In this document: positions 1-6,649 of the stretch, piece after piece | How positions within the stretch are numbered: the stretch's first letter is position 1 | Layout: each line of letters begins with the position of its first letter | Source of the DNA: Dyadobacter arcticus | GTDB lineage: Bacteria > Bacteroidota > Bacteroidia > Cytophagales > Spirosomataceae | DNA length: 64,000 nt | Assembly (NCBI RefSeq): GCF_011762185.1 | Contig: NZ_JAASQJ010000004.1 | Location: forward strand, 558,001 to 622,000 | Direction: 5' to 3' | Translations under genes and position numbers: made by a program | Notes under the pieces: model-generated | The model's input: only the letters and a program-made list of their open reading frames with translations | Database searches by the model: none | What the model was told of the DNA's origin: nothing

Positions 1-2
1 AT

Positions 3-602
3 GTCCATGGCGTGGATGAAATTTATACGCGGTACAATGGACATGGCGAAGTACTTTTTTCTTTATTAATGACCGACGCTACAACCCCAGAAGGAAACAA
101 GATTCCACCAATATGCTTTTTAAAAGGCGAGGTTGTGAGCGTTTTGGTATGCTTTATAGATTCATTAACAAAGGAAAAACACCTCCTGCTCGTCCAGCAG
201 CGCAGGATTTGTGACGGGTCTATGACATACGAACATCCGGCCGGTATGCTCGACAGTGAAAGCGATGCGGGAGCAGTCGCTGCTCGCGAGGTGTTTGAAG
301 AAACAGGCATTGAAGTCAGTGTATCACAACTTGTAAAAGTAAATGACAGCCCATATTACCCCTCCACCGGCACGAGCGATGAGGCGATGTATATGTTCTA
401 TTGCGAGCTGGAACTTTCATCGGGCGAAATCAATGCATACCACAACAAAGTACAGGGAATGCTTTCCGAACATGAGTATATCAACACGTTTGTGGTTCCA
501 TTTGCTGAGGGACATCGCCTGATTACCAATGTAAACGGCGTTTTGCTGGACTACCTCTACCTGAAAGGCGTGGAAGACTGGGAGCTCCTCAAAAAATTAT
601 AG
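3..602 (+). CDS. NUDIX hydrolase, ADP-sugar pyrophosphatase-like (5' partial)
   Basis: NUDIX-fold hydrolase that probably cleaves a nucleoside diphosphate linked to a sugar or similar group. The Nudix helix lies about residues 79-101: the AREVFEETGI core carries the metal-binding REXXEE residues, and the first acidic residue of the box sits one position earlier than in the GX5E consensus. The flanking EHPAG and SPYYPSTGTSDE stretches are typical of ADP-ribose/ADP-glucose pyrophosphatase-like members. The frame is open to the left edge of the window, so the true start is probably upstream; the first in-frame start codon inside is a GTG at 12. The family is clear, the substrate is not. Confidence 0.85.
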   Translation, partial: VHGVDEIYTRYNGHGEVLFSLLMTDATTPEGNKIPPICFLKGEVVSVLVCFIDSLTKEKHLLLVQQRRICDGSMTYEHPAGMLDSESDAGAVAAREVFEETGIEVSVSQLVKVNDSPYYPSTGTSDEAMYMFYCELELSSGEINAYHNKVQGMLSEHEYINTFVVPFAEGHRLITNVNGVLLDYLYLKGVEDWELLKKL

Positions 603-645
603 AGCCCGGTTTGAATCAAAAATTTCCAAAGTAATTACCAATCCT

Positions 646-678
646 TTTGGTCAAAAATTAAATTACGGCCTATATTTG
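646..678 (+). promoter_or_regulatory. Bacteroidota-type promoter of the tRNA gene
   Basis: A TTTG at 646-649 and TATATTTG at 671-678 match the Bacteroidota -33 TTTG and -7 TAnnTTTG elements, with a spacer of about 21 bp. The transcription start would fall about 25 bases before the tRNA. Confidence 0.6.
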
Positions 679-708
679 CACCCCGTTACAGGTTCATGGC
701 CTGCATCA

Positions 709-780
709 GCACCCATAGTTCAATGGATAGAATTTCGGTTTCCGGTACCGACGATATGAGTTCGAATCTCGTTGGGTGCA
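709..780 (+). tRNA. tRNA-Arg (anticodon CCG)
   Basis: A full cloverleaf can be folded. The acceptor stem is GCACCCA/TGGGTGC, the D stem GTTC/GAAT, the anticodon stem TCGGT/ACCGA with loop TTCCGGT (anticodon CCG), and the T stem ATGAG/CTCGT with loop TTCGAAT. The discriminator is A and the next three bases are CCA, so the CCA end appears to be encoded (781-783). The gene is 72 nt. The truncated integrase begins 250 bases downstream, which suggests the tRNA served as an attachment site. Confidence 0.93.
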
Positions 781-804
781 CCAGATAGCTTATCAAAATC
801 AATC

Positions 805-838
805 AAAACCCTGCAAATCAATGATTTACAGGGTTTTT
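805..838 (+). terminator. Rho-independent terminator after tRNA-Arg
   Basis: AAAACCCTG (805-813) pairs with CAGGGTTTT (829-837) around a loop that can itself pair AAATCA with TGATTT. A T-rich run follows. Confidence 0.75.
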
Positions 839-1029
839 GTTTTTTGGGAAAGGGTCAAAATATGCAATTGTTTACAAAATTCTGGTGAGTAATTCGAGAG
901 TCAGCTCAAATGGGAGTATTGACTCACCAGAAGTGGCGTAAAGTATTGTATGACAGCTAGTTTACCTCGTAAACATCTTGATTTTTTTGCGCTGCAAACC
1001 TACTTTTATTCACATAAAAAAAGTATGGT

Positions 1030-2073
1030 ATGCTTAGTAAAACATTTAATCTGCTCTTTTATTTAAAGAAGCCTAAGAACTATTTAAATGGCAAGATGCC
1101 CATTTACTTACGCATCACAACGGATGGCGGCCGTTTTGAACTGGCTGCAAAAAGGGATTGTGAACCGGAGAAATGGAATCCGGCATCGGGAAGGATGGCC
1201 AGTACGAAACCTGACGTTCGAAGTGCGAATGCATATCTGGACACTCTGCAGACCAAGGTGTATGAAGCTCATCGGAAACTTATTGATTCTGGCAGGGAAG
1301 TAAGCGCGGAATCAATCAAAAATGTGCTGCTTGGGATAGATGATCGTCCGAAAATGATTATGGAAATCTTCTATGAACATAACAAAGAAATGTTCGCGCT
1401 CATAGGAAAAGATTTTACAAAGAGCACTTATAACCGTTACGAGGCAGCATTTAGAAATGTGAAGGAGTTCTTACTTTTTAAGTACAAAGCCTCGGATGTA
1501 AGCCTAGATAAATTGGATTACAGTTTAATCTCGGCCTACTCTTTTTACCTAAAAGGGAAAAGGAATATTTCCCATAATACCACAATGAAATACCTCGTGT
1601 ATTTTAAGAAGATAGTCCTGCTTTGTGTAAAAAGCGGATGGATCGTCCGTGATCCTTTTTTCGCTTTTAGCATGGCTAAACAAGAAGTGGATAGGCGGCC
1701 ACTGGATGAGATCGAGCTTGCTGCAATAGTTGAAAAAAAATTCACGAACGAAAGATTGCGGAAAGTTCGAGATATTTTCGTCTTCTGCTGTTATACTGGA
1801 CTTTCGTATGTCGATGTTCAAAAATTGAAGCGATCAGAGATGATTGATGGCTTTGATGGCAGGAAATGGCTGTCCATAAAACGACAAAAGACGGATACGC
1901 CCTCCAAAATTCCTTTGTTGCCAGTTCCTTTAAAGATCTTGGAACGATATTCGGAACATATTCAATGCATCAGTCAAGATAGATTATTACCTGTAATGAC
2001 AAACCAGAGAATGAATTCCTATTTGAAGGAAATTGCGGACGTACACTCGGTAATTGGTAAAGGAGATTGTTAA
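1030..2073 (+). pseudogene. Tyrosine recombinase/integrase, C-terminally truncated
   Basis: Phage-integrase-like protein of the kind carried by Bacteroidota conjugative and mobilisable elements. Residues 1-90 resemble the arm-DNA-binding domain, about 110-200 the SAM-like core-binding domain, and about 215 onward the catalytic domain. CCYTGLSYVDV is the box I region; in IntDOT-type integrases a serine likewise replaces the usual first arginine there. The protein stops after 347 residues, just past NSYLKEIAD, where relatives continue into the HxxR box, the H/W box and the nucleophilic tyrosine. Without these it should be inactive. It lies 250 bp from tRNA-Arg on the same strand, and no cargo genes follow. 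I read it as the scar of an integrated element. Confidence 0.85.
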
Positions 2074-2095
2074 TTTAGAAACTTAACGCAGCCGG

Positions 2096-2377
2096 TCATA
2101 GACCAAATGAGCTGATCCGTAAATATTCCTTTCCCAGAGCCTGGGGAAGCATGCTTTTTACATCATAATGATGCGTTTCCAGCACAGCGGCCAGGTGATA
2201 GACGTACACTACGGTAATGGCATTGCGCATTTGGACAGTTCCTGTAAGAAATAATCTCTCGGCAACAGCGAAACATTTTTTTGCCCGCTCCATTTTGCCG
2301 GTCAAAACCAGCCTCAAGGTCAGGTCTGCAAACTTTTGCATTTGGTCATAGATTCCCAGTTTTAAGCGCTTTTTCAT
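2096..2377 (-). CDS. Small conserved-looking protein downstream of the orphan kdpA
   Basis: A 93-residue, mostly helical, basic-starting protein with no signal peptide or membrane segment. The middle (FADLTLRLVLTGKMERAKKC, then VQMRNAITVVYVYH) looks like a small helical repeat fold, vaguely like DUF7674-type proteins; I do not recognise a function. It starts 45 bases after the orphan kdpA stop on the same strand, so it is probably co-transcribed with it and could act with the potassium system. Its other neighbour is the dead integrase. Confidence 0.5.
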   Translation of the reverse strand: MKKRLKLGIYDQMQKFADLTLRLVLTGKMERAKKCFAVAERLFLTGTVQMRNAITVVYVYHLAAVLETHHYDVKSMLPQALGKEYLRISSFGL

Positions 2378-2422
2378 TTGATTAATGCATTTTTAAAGTA
2401 ATTTTTGAAAAATATAACCGGA

Positions 2423-4129
2423 TTATTGCTGGCTGAAATATTCGGATAATGGGCCCAAAGCGTACACCGGGAAGGAAGAAAGGGCATTCAAAATGATAAT
2501 GGTCAAAAAGAGGAATATTCCAAAAGTGGTGCTTTCTACTTTCAATGTTCCAGCCGTACTTTCCACGGCTTTACGTTTACTAAGCATCCAGCCAATGGAT
2601 AAGGCGGCGATGATCGGTACAAAACGGCCTGTTAACATCGCCAGTGAGGTTGACAGGTTCCAAAAAGGGGTGTTGTCGCCAAGCCCTTCGAAACCGCTCC
2701 CGTTTCCTGCCACTGAGGAGACATACTCATAAAACATGGTCGATAACCCATGCGGCCCCTGATTGGAAAGCCATCCCAGATCATTGGTTGCTGCTGGGTC
2801 AAAATTGTAAACGTAGCACGCTAAGCCAGCGAGCACCATCGGTACCAGTATCTGGGCCACACTGGCAATCACAGCAAGCTGTATTTCACGGATCCCAAGC
2901 TTTCTGCCCAAGACTTCCGGCGTTCGGCCGATCATCAGGCTGCCCAGAAATACGGCAACCACCAAGTAGAGGAACAAATTGATCCAGCCCGTACCGAGGC
3001 CGCCAAAAAAACAGTCAATCTGCATGGCGATCAGCATAAATAGCCCAGAAAGTGGCATAAAACTGTCATGCATGCTTGCAATGGTCCCGGCAGGCACAGA
3101 AGCATTTTCGCCCGCATATAGCGCTGAGTAAAAGCTTCCGTACCGGACTTCCTTCCCCTCCATATTGCCACCGGAAATGTCTATCCCCATCGCGCCTATA
3201 TTTGGATTGCCACGGATTTCCTGGTAAATAATCGGAATACAGACCATTATAAAGCCGGCGATCATCACAGCGAAAATCATCTTGGCGAATGCGTGGTTTT
3301 TCAAGTAAAAACCAATAAAAAAGACAAATGCGAGCGGCAGCAGCAGTACGATGATATAATGGATGACAAAGGAGATTTGATCAGGGTTTTCGAATGGGTG
3401 CGCGTCGTTGGTACCGTAGTAGCCCCCACCATTGGAGCCCAGTTCTTTAATCGATATCATGGCCGCAACAGGACCACTCGCAACGATAGTGGTGTCCCCC
3501 TGCATGGAAACCACTTGTTGGGCCGGATCAAAAGTCATCGGCATTCCCCTGAAAAGGAAAAAAACTGACACCAAAACGCTTAACGGAAACAGGATCCTGG
3601 TTGCGGAACGGACAAAATCAAAATAGAAGTTTCCCAACCCGGCGTCCGTTTTTGCTAGTGAACGTACCACGGCCACACCTACCGCCAGGCTTGCAGAAGC
3701 GCTTACAAATTGCAAGAACGTAAATACGGCAAGTTGGGAGAAGTAAGTGGCACCCGATTCACCCGAATAATGCTGAAGATTGGTACTGGTAATGAAGCTG
3801 ATGGCCGAGTGCAGGGCCAAAGTCCAGTCCATAGAAGGGTTGCCTGCCGGGTTTAACATCAGATCACCTTGAAAGAGCAGGATAAAGAAAGCGTAAACCA
3901 ACCAGACCAGGTTGAGCAGCAAAAAAGCGGTAAGATACTGTTTTAACCCCATCTCGGCATGAGGATCAATCCCGAGCCATTTGAAGATCCTGTCTTCCAC
4001 AGGTTCGAAGAAGTCCGAGAAGCTTTTTTGCTTTGAGTAGACCTGGCTCATGTATTTTCCCAAGGGCCAGGAAAATAGTGCTACCACTGAAAACAGTATC
4101 AGTGATGCCGGTAGATTGATTTCGTCCAT
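2423..4129 (-). CDS. kdpA: Orphan second KdpA-like potassium channel subunit
   Basis: Homologue of KdpA, the potassium-translocating subunit of the KdpFABC ATPase, in the inner membrane with about ten membrane helices. All four pore loops with selectivity-filter glycines are visible: TSTNLQHYSGE, LGSNGGGYYGTNDAHPFENP, FFGGLGTG and AGNGSGFEGLGDNTPFWN. Length is 568 residues from the ATG at 4129; an upstream TTG at 4153 overlaps the preceding peptide gene, so I prefer the ATG, 2 nt after that gene's stop. It has no kdpB or kdpC neighbour on its strand and diverges from the regulator gene. A strong sigma-54-like promoter and two palindrome pairs lie upstream. It could replace the other KdpA in the complex, or work alone as a channel/transporter (inference). 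Confidence 0.9.
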   Translation of the reverse strand: MDEINLPASLILFSVVALFSWPLGKYMSQVYSKQKSFSDFFEPVEDRIFKWLGIDPHAEMGLKQYLTAFLLLNLVWLVYAFFILLFQGDLMLNPAGNPSMDWTLALHSAISFITSTNLQHYSGESGATYFSQLAVFTFLQFVSASASLAVGVAVVRSLAKTDAGLGNFYFDFVRSATRILFPLSVLVSVFFLFRGMPMTFDPAQQVVSMQGDTTIVASGPVAAMISIKELGSNGGGYYGTNDAHPFENPDQISFVIHYIIVLLLPLAFVFFIGFYLKNHAFAKMIFAVMIAGFIMVCIPIIYQEIRGNPNIGAMGIDISGGNMEGKEVRYGSFYSALYAGENASVPAGTIASMHDSFMPLSGLFMLIAMQIDCFFGGLGTGWINLFLYLVVAVFLGSLMIGRTPEVLGRKLGIREIQLAVIASVAQILVPMVLAGLACYVYNFDPAATNDLGWLSNQGPHGLSTMFYEYVSSVAGNGSGFEGLGDNTPFWNLSTSLAMLTGRFVPIIAALSIGWMLSKRKAVESTAGTLKVESTTFGIFLFLTIIILNALSSFPVYALGPLSEYFSQQ

Positions 4130-4131
4130 GG

Positions 4132-4236
4132 TTACCGGAAATAAATACGGCAAACGAATGCCGCTATGGTTATGAACGAAAGTAAAACTACCAAAAGAGG
4201 GAAAGGCTTTAACAGAGGCCGTCGCTTGGGTTTCAT
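4132..4236 (-). CDS. 34-residue single-helix membrane peptide upstream of kdpA
   Basis: Begins MKPKRRPLLKPFPLLVVLLS: a basic N-terminus, one hydrophobic helix and a short basic tail (CRIYFR). It ends 2 nt before the ATG of the orphan kdpA, so translation is probably coupled. The 42-residue peptide that opens the kdp operon on the other strand has the same layout (MKP start, basic segment, one helix, tail YRILT), suggesting duplicated KdpF-like stabilising subunits. Too short for confident homology; the call rests on context and topology. The frame stays open upstream to 4407, but the ATG at 4236 fits the promoter at 4288-4303. Confidence 0.6.
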   Translation of the reverse strand: MKPKRRPLLKPFPLLVVLLSFITIAAFVCRIYFR

Positions 4237-4287
4237 AACAAATTGTTTTAGTTGGATAAAAACAAATAATGGTTTGCCAACAGGAGT

Positions 4288-4303
4288 TGCAATTATGGCT
4301 CCA
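4288..4303 (-). promoter_or_regulatory. Sigma-54-type -24/-12 promoter for the orphan kdpA unit
   Basis: On the minus strand the sequence reads TGGAGCCATAATTGCAA, with TGG at -24, TTGCA at -12 and the canonical GG-N10-GC spacing. It lies about 52 bp upstream of the small peptide ATG (4236). The palindrome pairs at 4383-4498 sit 85-200 bp further upstream, the usual place for enhancer sites of an NtrC-type activator. Confidence 0.65.
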
Positions 4304-4382
4304 ACGATATTGAATGATATATATAATGCTGATAATGAACCTTTTAATTTGTTTGTTCCGCCAAAGGCTCCTGTAAATGGCC

Positions 4383-4414
4383 TATCAAAATGTTTGCGGC
4401 TTCTCAAAATGATA
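4383..4414. promoter_or_regulatory. Paired palindromic operator 1 (TATCA-N3-TGATA type)
   Basis: TATCAAAATGTTT (4383-4395) and TCTCAAAATGATA (4402-4414), centres 19 bp apart. Each keeps one perfect half of the TATCA-N3-TGATA palindrome. The pair lies between the divergent orphan kdpA unit and the sigma-54 regulator gene. Confidence 0.65.
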
Positions 4415-4467
4415 AGGTAGCAGCCAAGCCCAGATCAGACGGAAAAGTCGGTAGAAGAAGATGATTC

Positions 4468-4498
4468 TATCAAAGTGGAATGCTTTATCATTTTGATA
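4468..4498. promoter_or_regulatory. Paired palindromic operator 2
   Basis: TATCAAAGTGGAA (4468-4480) and the perfect palindrome TATCATTTTGATA (4486-4498), centres 18 bp apart. With operator 1 this gives two paired sites in the 426-bp gap 4237-4662. That gap holds no gene I can support. Confidence 0.7.
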
Positions 4499-4662
4499 GG
4501 CCGAAATCAGCCAGTGAGATTCTTGAATTTACATAATATTCTAATAATCAAGTAATTACATTTATAGTAGTAAAGAGGAATAATGTTTGTATCCTATTCA
4601 CCTATGACAAATTACAGACAGTATGCTGCATGTCGAGTTCGAAAAGCTAACCAGTTTCTACA

Positions 4663-6012
4663 TTGAAGACGGTATTAATTATTGATGATGAAGATAAACT
4701 ACGTTCCCTGCTTTCAAGGATCATCAAAGCCGAGGGGTTCGAAGTATTGGAAGCCTCTGATTGCAAATCGGGGCTGAGGCAGATGGAAAACCAGGATATC
4801 GACGCTGTTTTATGTGACGTAAGGCTTCCGGATGGCAATGGTGTGGAAATGATCGGATTGTTAAAGGCCAAAAATCGTTTGGCCGAAATTGTACTTCTTA
4901 CAGCCAATGGGAACATTGGTGACGGGGTACAGGCGATAAAAAATGGCGCCATGGATTATATCGTGAAAGGGGACGACAACGATAAAATCCTGCCGCTGCT
5001 ATCAAGGGCGGTAGAAAAGGCACATTTGGAAAAAAAGGTCCGCAAGCTGGAAGCTATTGTATCTACTAAGTTTTCATTTGATTCCATTATCGGGGAGTCA
5101 CAGGTTTTGAAAGACGTCATCGGGCTTGCTAAAAAAGTCTCTCAAACAGATACCGTGGTATTGCTGACCGGAGAAACAGGTACTGGCAAGGAGGTGTTTG
5201 CGCAGGCGATCCATCATAATGGCGCTAGGGCCGCTAAAAATTTTGTGGCCCTAAATTGCAGCGCTTTTGGCAGGGAAATGATGGAAAGTGAATTGTTTGG
5301 CGATAAGCAAGGCGCTTTTACAGGCGCTTTCCGTGACAAGAAAGGGCTTTTAGAGGAAGCGCACAACGGTACCTTATTCCTGGACGAAATTGGTGAAATG
5401 CCACTGGAGCTACAGGCTAAACTGCTCAGGGTATTGGAAACCCACGAATTTATCAAGGTAGGCGATACCAGGCCAACCAAATCAAATTTTCGACTGATCG
5501 CCGCCACAAACAGGGATTTGAAGGCTGAATCCGAACAAAAAAAATTCCGGGCAGACTTATACTTCCGCCTGAACGTATTCCAGATACTGCTCCCACCGCT
5601 TCGGGAGCGGGTGAAGGATATTGCCTTGCTGGTTAATTTTTTCTTGAACCATTTCGCTGAGCAGACTAACAAGAAAAACCTGGGTTACTCCAAAGATTTC
5701 CTCAAACGCCTGGAAAGTTATGAATGGATTGGAAACATCCGTGAGCTCAAAAACGCGATCGAAAGGGCCGTCATTGTTAGCGACCAAGAGCTGCAGCCAG
5801 AAAGCCTTCCCTTTAACATCCAGCAATCTATTCCGTCCAAAAGCCATCATCTTTCGGCTTTTTCGATGGCAAGCATTGAAAAACTGCATATTCAAAAGGT
5901 ATTAAATTACTGTCATGGAAACAAGGCAGAGACAGCGCGGTTACTTGAAATAGGGATCGCCACCTTATACCGGAAGATTGAAGAATATGGGATCCAGAAA
6001 CAGGCGCATTGA
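4663..6012 (+). CDS. Sigma-54-dependent response regulator (NtrC family)
   Basis: DNA-binding response regulator that should activate sigma-54 promoters when phosphorylated. Residues 1-120 form a receiver (acidic IIDDED start, phospho-acceptor D in AVLCDVRLPDG). The AAA+ domain, about 145-380, has Walker A GETGTGKE, the sigma-54-contacting GAFTGA motif and Walker B LFLDEIGEM. Residues about 400-449 form a Fis-type helix-turn-helix (AETARLLEIGIATLYRKI). The start is a TTG, since a stop lies in frame 5 codons upstream. It sits between the two kdpA units, whereas classical kdp loci use an OmpR-type KdpE. The paired palindromes around it are the likely targets (inference). The kinase at 13526 is its likely partner. 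Confidence 0.93.
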   Translation: MKTVLIIDDEDKLRSLLSRIIKAEGFEVLEASDCKSGLRQMENQDIDAVLCDVRLPDGNGVEMIGLLKAKNRLAEIVLLTANGNIGDGVQAIKNGAMDYIVKGDDNDKILPLLSRAVEKAHLEKKVRKLEAIVSTKFSFDSIIGESQVLKDVIGLAKKVSQTDTVVLLTGETGTGKEVFAQAIHHNGARAAKNFVALNCSAFGREMMESELFGDKQGAFTGAFRDKKGLLEEAHNGTLFLDEIGEMPLELQAKLLRVLETHEFIKVGDTRPTKSNFRLIAATNRDLKAESEQKKFRADLYFRLNVFQILLPPLRERVKDIALLVNFFLNHFAEQTNKKNLGYSKDFLKRLESYEWIGNIRELKNAIERAVIVSDQELQPESLPFNIQQSIPSKSHHLSAFSMASIEKLHIQKVLNYCHGNKAETARLLEIGIATLYRKIEEYGIQKQAH

Positions 6013-6038
6013 AGCTGGCGAAGAGCACAAACCCGTAG

Positions 6039-6070
6039 TATTCTTTTGATAACGACTTCTCATTTTGATA
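6039..6070. promoter_or_regulatory. Paired palindromic operator 3, upstream of the kdp operon
   Basis: TATTCTTTTGATA (6039-6051) and TCTCATTTTGATA (6058-6070), centres 19 bp apart, both with a perfect right half. They lie 27 bp after the regulator stop and about 125 bp before the first peptide gene of the kdp operon. Confidence 0.65.
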
Positions 6071-6149
6071 GGCTTTTTCGTAATAAAATTTCGCCATTCA
6101 CTATTTTAATTGCCTGAATAACAGTGTAATGAATGAAATGTTTTCAGAA

Positions 6150-6165
6150 TGGTATGTAATTGGTA
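6150..6165 (+). promoter_or_regulatory. Possible sigma-54 promoter of the kdp operon
   Basis: TGGTATGTAATTGGTA has a good -24 element (TGGTA), but its -12 element TGGTA matches TTGCA at only three of five positions. Its position fits, about 28 bp before the first ATG and about 85 bp downstream of operator 3. I hold it loosely. Confidence 0.35.
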
Positions 6166-6192
6166 TGCCTTAGTCTAAACAAGTAAAAAGTA

Positions 6193-6321
6193 ATGAAACC
6201 AATATATCAATTAAAAAGAGGGCGGCTTTACTCAGGTAGAAAGTCCAACTCTTTGGTAATGCTGTTGGCCATCTATATGCTGGCTGCCATTACGGGCATG
6301 ATTTACCGAATTCTAACTTAA
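6193..6321 (+). CDS. 42-residue single-helix membrane peptide opening the kdp operon
   Basis: Starts MKPIYQLKRGRLYSGRKSNS, followed by one hydrophobic helix (LVMLLAIYMLAAITGMI) and a short YRILT tail. It is the first gene after the paired operator and precedes three more tiny genes and kdpA. It resembles the 34-residue peptide before the orphan kdpA in start, charge pattern and tail. A role in assembling or stabilising the Kdp complex is inferred from position only. Confidence 0.6.
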   Translation: MKPIYQLKRGRLYSGRKSNSLVMLLAIYMLAAITGMIYRILT

Positions 6322-6332
6322 AATCATATACC

Positions 6333-6416
6333 ATGTTAACAATCCTCTTAGTGGCCGCAGGCAGTTTATGCTTCGTGCTTTTTTACGCAACAGTCAATTT
6401 TTTCGAAAAAATCTAG
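6333..6416 (+). CDS. 27-residue membrane peptide in the kdp operon
   Basis: Starts MLTILLVAAGSLCFVLFYAT and ends in NFFEKI: one hydrophobic helix with an N-terminal Met and a charged end. It lies 11 nt after the previous peptide gene and 5 nt before kdpF. The spacing and membrane topology support a real coding unit, but at 27 residues homology cannot be judged. It may be a second KdpF-like subunit. Confidence 0.5.
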   Translation: MLTILLVAAGSLCFVLFYATVNFFEKI

Positions 6417-6421
6417 AAACT

Positions 6422-6499
6422 ATGGCAGCATTATTCATTGTATCCATCGGCGTGTTTTTCTATATGTGTTACGTATTGATCAAACCCGAAAAATTCTAA
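6422..6499 (+). CDS. kdpF: KdpF, small subunit of the potassium-transporting ATPase
   Basis: A 25-residue peptide, MAALFIVSIGVFFYMCYVLI followed by KPEKF. One membrane helix ending in LxKPEKF is the hallmark of KdpF, which stabilises the KdpABC complex in the inner membrane. It lies directly upstream of the 44-residue peptide gene and kdpA. Confidence 0.8.
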   Translation: MAALFIVSIGVFFYMCYVLIKPEKF

Positions 6500-6510
6500 C
6501 TCCACCGGTC

Positions 6511-6645
6511 ATGGCAGCAGGAAATGATAAGACAAAAAACAAAAATGAATTATGGGAAATACTGACCATTATTCTGATCTGGCTTATAGTCATTTCAATT
6601 GTCTATGTCATTTTCTGGAAAGTCAGGATCGCAATCAATCTTTAA
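6511..6645 (+). CDS. 44-residue membrane peptide between kdpF and kdpA
   Basis: A polar start rich in Lys/Asn (MAAGNDKTKNKNELWE) precedes one strong helix (ILTIILIWLIVISIVYVIFW) and a basic end KVRIAINL. Its stop lies 4 nt before the kdpA ATG, so translation is likely coupled. This is the fourth tiny membrane protein in a row in front of kdpA, and not a standard Kdp subunit that I know. Confidence 0.55.
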   Translation: MAAGNDKTKNKNELWEILTIILIWLIVISIVYVIFWKVRIAINL

Positions 6646-6649
6646 AAAA

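Noticed and set aside
709-783. Second attachment site for the integrase
   Set aside because: I looked for a repeat of the tRNA 3' end downstream and did not see one; a proper search was not possible.
4237-4407. In-frame extension of the 34-residue peptide up to 4407 (91 codons)
   Set aside because: It would cover the sigma-54-like promoter and one operator; the extra part shows no membrane or family pattern.
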